The notes beneath the pieces are model-generated. The model was not told where the DNA came from and did no database searches. It saw nothing but the letters and a program-made list of their open reading frames with translations. A DNA stretch of 64,000 nt from Ooceraea biroi (taxonomy: Eukaryota > Arthropoda > Insecta > Hymenoptera > Formicidae): assembly GCF_003672135.1 (NCBI RefSeq), contig NC_039508.1:496001-560000 (forward strand), given 5' to 3'. The position numbers and the translations under genes are program-made. This document shows, in pieces, positions 51,771-63,000 of this stretch (positions are counted from its first letter, which is position 1; each line of letters starts with the position of its first letter).

Positions 51771-54700
51771 CTTGCAAAACGTATACAAAATGCAGTGATA
51801 TGTAATTTTGCGTGCAGATTTATAATCCGCAAAGATCAGCTTTAGGTCTAACATAACAGGGATGATGATTGTTCAACAGGATATTTATCGGTTGAATTTA
51901 TTGTCGAACACATGAGTGATGTATTTGTGTCCCTTGCATACCCACCGGGCAATATGCGCATCCGTTAATCGACCGTGAATGTTCTTGCACAACAAGATGC
52001 AATTGAACGTGCGTAGTAACGCTCGCTTCCTCGAGAGATTTCGCTGTTACAGATATGCTTAAGTTGAGTGCGGTAGTGTTCATGTGTCCCGTAAAATCAA
52101 ATCTATGGTCCATGTAGGTGTCACTTAATTAAATGAGACGACATTTGAATCGACTTATTTAAACGTAGCAATTAAAATAACATATAGGACTTTCGTTTAC
52201 ATAGCTATACACGCGATTTTATATCAATCTTCTTGCAACGAGCTTTTTTCCCGGATGAATTAATATTCATATATTACAGCATACATAATGCATCATGTGA
52301 GTACGTAGCTGTGCGCCACGTGGTGCTATATTAACGTAGGAATCGCATTAAAAGTAAGGAACTCATAAATGTCGAACTTCGCTATTATGCGATACACGTG
52401 GCAAGAAGCACGCGGCTTAGGGGTGGCTGGGAGAGACGGAGCACCAACGTGAGATTATAATACCGAACAAGTTTAACGCGCAGAAATTTAATTTCGCGAC
52501 GAGCTCGTAACTTCCACTTCTGTGCAAACTGCAATTTGCGTCCGTACACGCGCGTGCACTGAACCATCGCAATTGCAATCAAACCGAAAAACGGAGTTGA
52601 CCTTTACAAACCGCGTAATCCAAACCGTGCGCGCGGCTCTATTCGATACAATCCGCGTGTATGGCGAGGATACGCGCGCGCGACGCAATTCCCCGCTGAA
52701 ATTTCCGCGCGTCTTTGCCGTTACGAAGCGTAATCCGTTTTATTTCTCCTCTCTCTCTCTCTCCCAATTTTTCGTTTTTCCACCACGGCGATACGAGACA
52801 AGAATCACTTCGACAAAGTCCCACAAGTACGCCGGTCGAATTGCAATAGGGTTCATTTACCGCGGACTCGCCATCAAATTAATGAATCGCCATAACTCAA
52901 CCGCGGATGATATTAATTGCGATGCTACATATGCAAATTGTTTCATTTTAGCCATGATTCGCGGTCGCGAATCGAACGCGTCTGAATGCGTACGCACGCG
53001 TGTGAACTCCATACGCTGAATCCTTCCACATGTCCGTTAAACTTCTCCCTCATTATTTTCCCGCGATTGTGTTGTTAACGCGAATTACGTAATGCCATTT
53101 ATTAATTGCTACCAAATTGACCCAGTGATAGTAATTCGGATTAATCGAACTTAACCGCGCCGTGGTTGAATCGCAAATTTGAACGGTGATTTAATCGCAT
53201 ATGAATAATCACACCCGACGGGGTCCGGCGTATCTCGCTGCTGCAATTTTAACGCAGACGTGACGTAAAAGTACGCCTCCGCGGGAGTTATGTCGACGAT
53301 TTTTCAGAACGAACCGGCCGCCGTTGCCCGCGTCGCGATCTGCCTGAATATTCATGAAAACAGACGAGCCGCCGTGCGTACGCGCGCGCTTATCACGCGA
53401 GTGGCGGCGCTGCGGCTCGTTCGAGGGTGTATATCCGTTGACGGGGTGGAAAGCACCGACGCGCCGTTTCGCTGGCGATTGCGTGCGGAATTACAAAATG
53501 TCCGGAAAGTTAAATGAAAAAGGGGTTGCGCGACGACGCGTCTCTACAAAGTCTCGCCGCATTCGTATTTGTAAAAGGCGGCTGTTATACGTCGCCGAGA
53601 ATCAAACGCGCGACGCCGGAATACAGATGAACGCGCGTTCTCTTGTCTCATCTCTCGCAAACTTTGATTGTCTCTACGCTGCGCTACGTGCATAAATTCG
53701 CGCCAGCAAGATGGACCGAGACCGCTGCCACGTATGTTACACACGTAGATGGATGATAGAACATACATCGCTTTCCCCTTAGGTGTATGATCGATAGCGC
53801 GCATGCGCATTTTGTTAACAGCCACTTTTTCTTCGCGCGATAACCGCACACGCTCTCATCAATAAATTATTGTCGATTTAATATCATCGGTTACGAAGGA
53901 ATACTGTAAACTGGTGGACCTACGCTGTGCACGTTCGATATGTATGAACGATTGAAATCAGAGAGTATAGAAGAATAAATATGCGGCGCAAATACGAGTT
54001 CCTTTTTAGTGATTAATTATGTTGTCTCTTTCATTGTTCCGTTACATTGTCAAGTATAAAATTAATACAGCGAGCGCGATGTACCTACATGAATTGTAAA
54101 TGTAAGTTAGCAAATGCGCGCTTAAATGCGTGATAACTTGATGCGTGCGTTACGTAGCATTTAGTGTAAATAAAGTATTACCGGACGTAACCGAGCAGCT
54201 AATTAGCATAGTAAAATATTGAGCCAAATGCATCCTCTCTTCTACTGTGGCGAGCTTAATGAATAAATCGTGCGTCACTCTCGTCATGAGCGAGAAAAAA
54301 CAACTGCAGGTGCATGTTCACATTAATTTCAATAGCGCCGTTACTCTCCGTTAAATATTAGCTTCTGATTTATTACGCTACGCGATGCAACTTGAAAATT
54401 GTATTACGTCCCTGTGAGAACTTTCGAAGCGTTATTTTTACATACGCTGCGCGGAACGATGTTACATAGACAACGTTTTATCAGAATTCTGCTGAAAATT
54501 CCCGAATTTCCATGGCGATCTGTTGTTAAAACATTTGTGAGCGGCGAGCCACTTTGTCCAACGCGTTGACATGTTTAATCCATTTACGGCCGATGATCGA
54601 TGCACGTAAAAATACGTTTACGTGTAACCTGGATCAAAGCAGCGGCAATATGCGGATTAATTGAAAAATCGACCGCCAAGAATAATCGCGCAGGCGAGAC

Positions 54701-56721
54701 CGTAGACACACATGGAAATTGCATTCATCACAGCCTTTGAAGCACCTGGGCTAGTTCACCGATCGGCTCTGATGCGGCCGCTTTATCCTCAAAATAGCGA
54801 AAAATTAGCGAGAGAGCGCACGAGCGAGTGCATATAGGAACCCGTATGCATTCAGCCGAGTAATGAGCATTCCGGCCTCGACATCGCTTTGTGTCCGTGT
54901 ACGTTAATCAATGGATCATGAAAGCGTGTATACACGAGCATAATAAGATTTATCCCCTTCATGCTATAATAATAGATTCATCAGTTACGATTGTTTCCTT
55001 CATTTAGCGCATACAAAATTTCACGGGAACAAAAACAATACCAATTAATTCGTTGCAGTACGTTACGTCATATCTAATAATTGCGTTTACTGTGGTTTCG
55101 CGTAAATCGTGTTAAAAAATCTGTACTTTTTTCCGGTGGACTTGCTGCGTGATTTTTTACGGCTTTTTGGCGCGACGCCTGTATCGGAAATACTCGTAAT
55201 CAAATAGAGCGTGGCAATTCACTCTCGGGAATTTACATAATCATTCCCGGAAGCTGTGTGCGAGTCCGCTCGCGGTGCAAAAATTTATACGAACCCAACG
55301 CGCTTCGGAGCCAACAGCGGAATAATGCGAAGAACTTCCGCCGAGATGCGCGCCCTGCCTCCGTGAATAGTAGACGGTGCAAACAACTTCGGTGAACGAT
55401 AAAAATATGCCGGATAAAGTTTCGCGCTCGCAATTCTTGGTGCGCGTTCAACGGGAAACTGGTTCTGGCCCATTATGGATTCACGACCCAATCAAGGACG
55501 AGTAAATAGGGAGCAAGTTGGTTGCACCGTATTTGCAGTCTTACTCGGGGCAATGCAGGAGCAATCGCCGGCTTATCCAATAACGGAGACCACTATATTG
55601 TGCTTTTCGGGGTTTGTCGGATAGTCGTATCCGCCGGAATTCGACAAGCAATTATATATTAATTAATCCGTATTCCTCGCGATTAACTTGAAAATCCCTC
55701 GATCCTCATTGCCTCTCATTATCGGCGAGATCGTTTCGCTTGAGTACGAGTAGTTTTCCGTGTGAAGACTAGACAGCTAGGCCGCTGTATTTTTCTCGGC
55801 AGTGCTTTGAGCGGTGTATAAACATAGGGCCACGTCGTAAATTTTGTTCGTGAACTGTGTTCCTCCGCGAATCTGCAATTCATGCGTCGCCAGCCGCATT
55901 ATTGCGCCAGAGTTCACCTACGCGACGAGACGAAACCACGCGTCGCGCGTTGCACTCGCGAAATTAAAAGGCGTGGCGAATGACGTCCGTACGAATGAAC
56001 GAGTTCAGTAGCGCGAGGTTTACTCCGTTTTTTACTTGCTTTTTCTTTTTTTTTCTTTTTATATGCATATCTCCGTCGCCGTCGCGCTTCTATCCGCAAA
56101 ACTATCTCGCGCAGAAATGCAGTGGGAGCCATCGTAATAAGTCGCTCGGCCAGTTTCCTTCCGCGGCAGGAGCACTCATATGCGTAAATAAGATCTGTTC
56201 CTGCTATATTCGCGAAAGCTTGGCTAAAAGCTACGAACGGAAGCAGAGAAAAAGATAGAGAAAGCGAGAAAGTGCACGCGTTATAATCCGACTTTATATT
56301 CCTGGTATTTTATTTTCCGCGCGCGTAGAACCAGCGTACAAGGGAAGCATACGAATATCGAGGCAGCTTCGCCATCCGCACAATTAGCTCCAATCACGAG
56401 CGATGCGTTACAGCCGTCTAAATCACTCGTTCGTAGCAAGCGCGGAGGATGCACATCCTTCACTGTTATGCTTGCGCGATGCGTCGCGTTGCAAAGGAGA
56501 GATCCTTCAGCGGAAAACGTTCTCCCTCGTCTATTCGCCAGCTATTCGTTCTCGCGTGCTCCTACTTCCGGAAAAAGCCACCGCCAGCTGACACCGCCGG
56601 CCGGGCGCGATAAATTACCGCAGGGACAACGAGCGCGAGCGTTCTCCGTGAATTTCCCTTATCACGACGCACGTGACCGAGTTCGCTCGTAACGCCGGTA
56701 TATCTCGAAAACTCGGTTCTC

Positions 56722-56757
56722 CAAGAGGGAGAAAGAGAGGAAGAGAGATGAGAGGGT
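56722..56757 (+). repeat. GA-rich polypurine tract
   Basis: Almost pure purine run (GAGGGAGAAAGAG type). Confidence 0.75.
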
Positions 56758-57318
56758 CACTACGGAAATTCGTGACACTCACAACGCCTTCTGCCTAGAA
56801 ATCTTTGCGATAGCAGATCAGATAGAAAGTATCGATACTTCCCCGTCGACTTTATTGAGTATTTTCAACGTCGATACTTTATCGTCACTATTAACTGGCT
56901 TGTCAATATTGTTGTTATAAGTGACTGTAACAGTAGTGTATCAGTAAAATGTTTATTTGCACCATCGAAGTATGTGTTGCTCGCCAACGTCAAGAGGATT
57001 AAATGGCACTCTATCAAAATGATAAAGATAATAGCTTTCGTATTTTTAGTCGGTTGGTTGTGTAACGTTTCACAAACATTTTTGAAAAATTAGTGGCGTG
57101 TTGCGTTGCTTCGAGTGTTGCTGGTAACGAAACGCTGCGAAGCACAGTAAACCGTAATTTTTTGTGGAACTGTCATGAACGTTCTCAAAGTTGAAATTCA
57201 AACGAGCTAATTAAACAGGGGAAAGAAAAAAGCACGCTTACTCAGGGGCGATTAGAATAATTTTTTTTATTTGCGCGCTGCGAAGTTGATTTTATCACTG
57301 ATCTACGAATGTAACATA

Positions 57319-57585
57319 CAGGGTGAGGCACCTAAAACAGGCCACCTGAATATCTCGGCTGTTATTGGTGATAGAAAAAAATGTGTCAGACCAAACTTGC
57401 ATGGTTTCGAGGGACACATAATTTGTTCTAAATAGTTTTTTATTAGGTGGACGCGTAGAGGTCATATGAAGGTCAACTTCGTTTTTTTAAATGGTATGAT
57501 ATGTTTTTTTACGTACCATCTAGTAGAGCGTTTGAAGATGCGCACATTGATCTACGGGTCAAAATCATTCAAGGTCACTGAAGGC
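57319..57585 (+). repeat. Left inverted arm of the TA-flanked element
   Basis: 267 bp, running from the terminal CAGGGTG to ACTGAAGGC. About 98% identical to the reverse complement of 57808-58074. Confidence 0.92.
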
Positions 57586-57609
57586 CAACTGCAAGGGAAA
57601 ATAATTTAC

Positions 57610-57687
57610 TTTATATTGCCTAGAGTTCTCTGCTATTAAAAATACTGTAAACTTAGAAATGAAAAAGTTCTAGCCCTTAGAAATTTT
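57610..57687 (+). repeat. Internal direct repeat of the TA-flanked element, copy 1 (78 bp)
   Basis: Runs from TTTATATTGCCTAGAG to CTTAGAAATTTT. It differs from copy 2 at 4 of 78 positions. A 41-base spacer separates the copies. Confidence 0.88.
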
Positions 57688-57728
57688 TTCTTTTTCCGCG
57701 AAGTTCTAAGTTGTTGTTATCATTATTT

Positions 57729-57806
57729 TTTATATTGCCTAGAGTTCTCTGCTATTGAAAATACCGTAAACTCAGAAATGAAAAAGTTCTAGCACTTAGA
57801 AATTTT
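57729..57806 (+). repeat. Internal direct repeat of the TA-flanked element, copy 2 (78 bp)
   Basis: About 95% identical to copy 1 and ends one base before the right arm. The divergence between copies exceeds that between the arms, suggesting that the duplication predates this insertion. Confidence 0.88.
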
Positions 57807-57807
57807 A

Positions 57808-58074
57808 GCCTTCAGTGACCTTGAATGATTTTGACCCGTAGATCAATGTGCGCATCTCCAAACGCTCTACTAGTTGGTACGTAAAAAAACATATCATACC
57901 GTTTAAAAAAACGAAGTTGACCTTCATATGACCTCTACGCGTCCACCTAATAAAAAACTATTTAGAACAAATTATGTGTCCCTCGAAACCATGCAAGTTT
58001 GATCTGACACATTTTTTTCTATTACCAATAACAGCCGAGATATTCAGGTGGCCTGTTTTAGGTGCCTCACCCTG
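57808..58074 (-). repeat. Right inverted arm of the TA-flanked element
   Basis: 267 bp. Differences from the left arm are single substitutions, mostly transitions, and there are no gaps. Confidence 0.92.
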
Positions 58075-58076
58075 TA

Positions 58077-59841
58077 TATAGCGTCAACCATAGATAACGG
58101 ATTGGTTGCCACATTTATTTCCGATAATCCGTCGATACCGTGTAAAGGCAAATCCGTTTAGCCCTGCGGCCATTTCATCTATAACGATCCCAATTTCTGT
58201 GTAAAGCACAATTTTTCGCCATTGGATGGTGATGTTTTTTCTCTCTGTTTTCTTCCTTCTTTTTTTTTATTGTGATTCAGTAATTTGATATCCTGCAAGT
58301 TGATCGCAAGTTGATTGACTAGAATCCGTAGCGCTGCGATTTTCATGCAACCGCATCGCATCCGATCAATCGACGATCGCGTCGACTGGATGCATTTAGT
58401 AGCGTTGTTTATTAGGAGAGATTACGCGGTCGCGTTTTGGTGAATGGATTAAAACTGCACTGTCCGTTGGCGAAAGTGCAGCGCGCGAAATTATCTTATC
58501 TGGGTCGGCCGGGTTATAAACTATCGGCGGATAATTATCCACCGCGACTCTCTCGATGAGCCGCGTGAATTTTTCCCGCAAATTTTCCCGCAGCAAATGT
58601 TCTATGATTTATTCAAGATGAGAAACGAGTTCGCGGCGCGAATGCGCGATTCAAATAGCGAGATTGATGATGCAGAGCGAAGTCGAGTGCGTGTGTCCTG
58701 TAAAGTTTTTAACGAGCCTTCCACCGGCTCGCGACGTTTACTCGAGCCACGTAAATAACGGACATAATAGCAGTGCTCGTAATAACGCCGGAAGTGCGGT
58801 GTGCTAAAGGCATAATTTACGATAAAAGTGCGATTCATATCGCACGAGTATTGATTCCGCGACGCGGAATGGAGTTGTGGATGAATAGAGTCCCTGAGAA
58901 GCGCGCAGATAAATGACGAAGAGACTGTTTATTAGGGAATTTATTTTACTTTTTAGCTGCCTTTCAAGTCTAATATATCTAACGATGCATATTGAAAAAA
59001 GCCCTGCGAGAAATAGACAGCCATCAAACCGCAAATCCTTATTACAAGACAGATTGCATTTGGATCTATCAAAAAGTCTAAACGAATGCAAATCCGCCTA
59101 ATGATGAAATACTCTAGGTAATTCGATAAAAAGGAGGACGCCACGCCATGCTGCGTGTGTTTCGTTACTGAATCTTATTATGCCAAAGAGAATTAAATAA
59201 TGCACACAATAACACACACATGTGACTGGTATACCGAGATAACCAATCAGCATCACGAAAAAGAATTTAGCGCAAATGAGACTAACATGCTTTTTTAGGA
59301 GTGGCCGTTTAATTTAATGTCCGACCATTTCAATTGCGATATTTTTGCCGGCTCGTAATTACAATAGGCCATCCGGCCACGGCGGAAAAAGAATTACCGG
59401 CAAGAATAGGGAAACGGTCGCACGCGCGCGGAAACGAGACGCAGGAAGAGAGGCGCGGAGCGGATAATGACTCCGCGGCGCTTTTCCGCGATATCTGCGC
59501 CTGGCTGGATGGTACCCGCGCGTTGGCCCGTGCAGTAACTTTCTAAATTATTGCCGACGATTTGTTTGCCCGGACTTGCGCCGCGCCCGCCCACGAATCG
59601 GACCTGCACTTCCGTGCAGATTAATCGGCCGAGGAATGTCGTGGTTAAACGATTAATTATAGACATTCAATTGGAAAGATATGGGAGAGAATCGTTTGAA
59701 AATTGCTCGTGTTGGAATTCAGATAGCAAGTTTGCGAGCGAGCGTGCATCTGTTGTTAATGGTCCGTTTCAGATACACAGGGTCCGGGTTCGGTTTAATC
59801 GCATGATAATGAGTCCGCGTGAGAGAAAAAGAGAGAGATAT
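58077..59841. other. Non-coding stretch between the TA-flanked element and the dnr1-like exon
   Basis: CpG-rich at about 59340-59640. The frame of the downstream exon stays open back to a TAA at 59536-59538, but the upstream part shows no family similarity and is interpreted as intron. Confidence 0.55.
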
Positions 59842-59865
59842 ATATCGATTCATTTCTTTTTGCAG
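59842..59865 (+). other. 3' splice site (acceptor) of the dnr1-like exon
   Basis: A pyrimidine-rich stretch (CATTTCTTTTTGCAG) ends in AG immediately before the first conserved FERM codon. The reading frame stays open upstream of this point, but similarity to the family stops here, so the junction is placed by homology plus the acceptor consensus. Confidence 0.8.
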
Positions 59866-60062
59866 GCCTGCGACTGCCTGGGAATCAGCAAGGAGTGTGA
59901 TTACTTCGGGCTGAAGTACCAGAACGCAAAGGGCGAGGAGCTCTGGCTGAATCTGAGGAACCCTATAGAGCGGCAGACCGGTGGTGGCGTGGCGCCTCTA
60001 AGATTCGCCCTGAGGGTCAAGTTTTGGGTGCCACCTCACCTGTTGCTACAAGAGGCTACCAG
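59866..60062 (+). CDS. dnr1: Internal exon of a Dnr1/MYLIP-type FERM-RING E3 ubiquitin ligase (partial FERM domain)
   Basis: The exon encodes 65 full codons plus two bases. Visible motifs, in order, are ECDYFGLKY, LWLNLRNPI, a short Gly-rich insert, LRVKFWV and LLLQEAT. The order YFGL, then WLNLRN, then LRVKFxVxPHxxLQE, is the signature of the F1-to-F2 lobe junction of the FERM domain in vertebrate MYLIP/IDOL and insect Dnr1, roughly residues 30-95 of those proteins. Known family role: the FERM domain binds substrates and a C-terminal RING recruits E2 enzymes. MYLIP degrades LDL-receptor-family proteins, and fly Dnr1 restrains the caspase Dredd in immune signalling. The exon starts after a polypyrimidine-CAG acceptor in phase 0 and ends at AG|GTAAAA, leaving two bases of a split Arg codon. 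Third positions are rich in G/C, unlike the flanks. The initiator exon and RING exon are not seen here. Another FERM protein is possible but fits less well. Confidence 0.88.
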
Positions 60063-60068
60063 GTAAAA
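60061..60068 (+). other. 5' splice site (donor) of the dnr1-like exon
   Basis: AG|GTAAAA follows the conserved LLLQEAT residues. The in-frame stop TAA at 60064-60066 lies just inside the intron, so splicing here is needed for the protein to continue. The donor leaves phase 2 (65 codons plus AG). Confidence 0.8.
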
Positions 60069-63000
60069 AAAATTAATTCACACCACGCTATTTTCCCGTA
60101 TCCGCTCGTCGCGATTAATCTTACAGATAATAATTGATTTAATGTCGAAATTTTAATCTTTATGCATCATAGCAACATGAGCGATAAATAAAATAGTTCT
60201 GCATATATTGTAAGTTTGAACGCACTAGAAATGTTGATCTATTTGTACTTAAACGCTACAGAACGCTACGTCAGAATCGTGATGAATTCGCGTATCAATA
60301 GATCTTTGTTACGGTCTTTTAACGACGTGATAGTACAATTTCGTTCTGCATTTATAACCCTCCATCTTGGGACGAGGGTTGAAAGGGATCTACATGTAAT
60401 CTCGTAAACCACGTCCCAAGAGCGATCCGTTGCTTGCTAGCTGTCCCTTCGTGACCGGTTGATACGGATGGGTAATTTGCACGCTGTGTGCGACGAATCT
60501 CGACCAAGCAATCTTGGCGATTGGTTGGTCACCGATAATGTGATTTAGAGCGGAAGCTTATTTCGGGAATTACGCCACAACATTATTTATGATTAAAATG
60601 AACGCCAGTGAAACTTTACGGGCTCATAATAATCTCATAATGAGATTCCTCTGTCAATGGAACGCTTTTAATCCTTGATAGAGCTCTTCATCTGGATGTC
60701 TTTCGTCTTTCTTCTCCTGCAATAAATTTCTGGTATCGGTAACCGGGAGCAGTTAGGCCAATCCTTCTTTGCTGCCGTCGCCGCTTTAATTACAGTACAT
60801 TTGCATCGTCTTCGAGTTCTCTCGATACTATCGATTGTACTCCTTTGCGCCCCTTATTGATCCCCGAATATTTATACCACTGTAGCTTAATCATTGCACG
60901 CGCAGCACATTCTATAATATCTAATAGAACTTGATCAGAAGTTTCGGTCGCGGTGATGCTTACCGCGTGATGGAAAATTCAGTTAACACAAAGCTCAAAC
61001 ACGATATTGCCGCGCATACTTGATCGCATTCCGCGCGGCGCTTGTAACGATACATAATAAATCTCACGAGGATGAAGCATTCCGGTCGTGTTTTAAAATT
61101 AGCATCCGACCCTATAAAGCACGGGATGAGGAACTGCCCCGGGAAATACACGTCGCGGATATTCGGTCGGGAAGCAGCAACTCGTTCTGTTTGAAGTTCA
61201 GATTGGCTCGTTACCGCAGTGTGACGGCCGCGTATTCAAAGCGAGGTACCGCGAACTCTCCGTGTCAGTTACGAACTACGCTGTAATCCGCTGCGCGGGT
61301 GCACTCGTGCGGATACAACGGCGAGAAACGAGACACAGAGGCCTCCGTCCGAATTGAAAATCGTTCCCGCCGTAAAAATTCCTCTTTCAAGGAGAGCGGC
61401 CGAGCAAGAGCGAGAACGTGAGAAAAAGGGATGAGGGAAAGATAAAGGGAAAGAAGCGCACGGCGAGAGGTAGAGCGGATGCTCGTGCAATCAGCCGGAT
61501 TCCTTGGGCGCGATCCATGCGATCCATCGATCCTCAAGCGGGCACGTACGAAATTGCATGCTGGAGTGTCGCCGCGTGAGGGTACTGATTGCATTCGGCG
61601 ATATTGTATTGTTGGGTGTTGTTCGGGCTCGCGGATACGCGAGGGCGATGCGGCGCGTTCCTCCACGAGCGAGATGCACGGTGAATAACGTTTTGCACGG
61701 CATGGAGATGCAACGACGAGACGCGATTTATTTTGAAATCGTCGATGGTGTTTGCATCGGAAAGGTATGTGGAGCGTGCCATCGCCGCATCTTTAAACCT
61801 GATGTTTCACGACGATGTCGTGACGATGCCAAGCATCGTGCAAAATTGGATCACGTCGATGAAACACGACAGATATTCGAAGCGATTCTTTCACCCCTTT
61901 CTATCCATCATAAATTTCGTATCAAATAAATCAGTGTGATAATGAAAAATTCGCATGCACGTGAGAAACTAATCGTAAGCAAACTTGCGTGAAATGTATA
62001 CTCAAGTGGATTTTAATTGCGAGTTGGCTAGAGAAACTTGATTACACCTGGGAAATATGGTTGCGATATTGGATATGAATTTCGCATTGATATTCGATCG
62101 CTCGCATGATTGAGCGGTTCGGAGAGTGAACGCGCTTCATTCTCATCCTTCCTCGGGGCAGAACGTTCCTCGGGGCTCTCTCGCGGGTTCCCAAGTTTTC
62201 GATTCCCAAGTCGAAAAAGACTTTCCGACAGGACGGCTCGGCGACGATCACTCGTGTTCCTGTCGAAAGTTTCCGGCAAATCGGCGCAATTAAACACAGT
62301 CCGGGTCGGGCTGTAATTAATTGTGGCGCGGGGCGCTGCGGCTCGCAGATTTCCACGGATCGGAACGTAATTCCAATTTAATCGCGGTCGCTCGAATTAC
62401 CCCTCGTAGAGCTAAATGCGCGAAGAGTAATGCGTCCAGCATGCGAATTAATTCGTCGCCGGTACCGCGATGCTGCTGCTGTAATTGCACCACCAGCTGA
62501 CGCGACGAACTCTCTTGCTGTCGCGCCCGTGTCCAGAACAACGCATATCTGTCAGACTTGCATCCTTTTCCTGACACACACAACACGGAATTGTACCAAG
62601 AGAACTCTCAGAACAGCTTGGGCGTGCATTGTAAAATTACAGAATAAAAAATTGAATAAATCGATGAATTCGTAGTCGAAAGATTTGCACGCGGAGCGTT
62701 TAAACATCGAAGATATCGAATCGATCAGTATCGAAAATATTAATGTAATATTTAACTTTTAATGTCACTAATTTGAACATTTAATTTTAATGAGAAAAAA
62801 TTTTACAATGTCACACAATATATCTTTGTTAAATACAGTAACTAATATAGTAAATACGAAGAATTCCTCCTTTCTATGATACAGATGTAAGAAATAAAAT
62901 ATAAAAGACTTCCTATACGAACTCTTCTAATTGAGGAATTACGTTATCCCAAGAGAAGCACACGCAAGCAGGACTTTACGTTTAGCCCGATTACACCTCG

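Larger units (their letters stand above)
44345..57316. other. Non-coding stretch
   Basis: Three CpG-dense stretches (about 45330-45620, 46150-46650, 48860-49300) hold the longest fortuitous frames of the window. AT-rich islet at about 50550-50760, with an ATCGATAT/ATATCGAT inverted repeat. No gene recognised. Confidence 0.5.
57319..58074. mobile_element. TA-flanked MITE with long terminal inverted repeats, 756 bp
   Basis: The element starts CAGGGTGAGGCACC and ends with the reverse complement, between TA dinucleotides at 57317-57318 and 58075-58076. Arms of 267 bp differ at 5 positions by my count. The 222-bp centre holds a directly repeated 78-bp module. TA duplication with a CAGGGTG-type terminus is typical of non-autonomous Tc1/mariner-type elements, so I infer that superfamily. 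No transposase frame is present. The near-identical arms suggest a recent insertion. Confidence 0.92.
1..59865 (+). other. Probable very long intron, or intron plus 5' flank, of the dnr1-like gene
   Basis: No second coding exon is recognisable on either strand over nearly 60 kb. In particular I could not find the short N-terminal exon that should precede the FERM exon. Open frames are short or overlap on opposite strands and carry no domain motif. Known for the family: the missing upstream part is only about 30 residues, so a small exon or a 5' untranslated exon could be overlooked. The intron therefore may start inside or before this window. Confidence 0.6.

Noticed and set aside
51395..51805. 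136-codon plus-strand frame with a Cys-containing C-terminal part
   Set aside because: No known domain, no splice signals, and an overlapping second plus-strand frame. Not supportable as an exon without transcript evidence.
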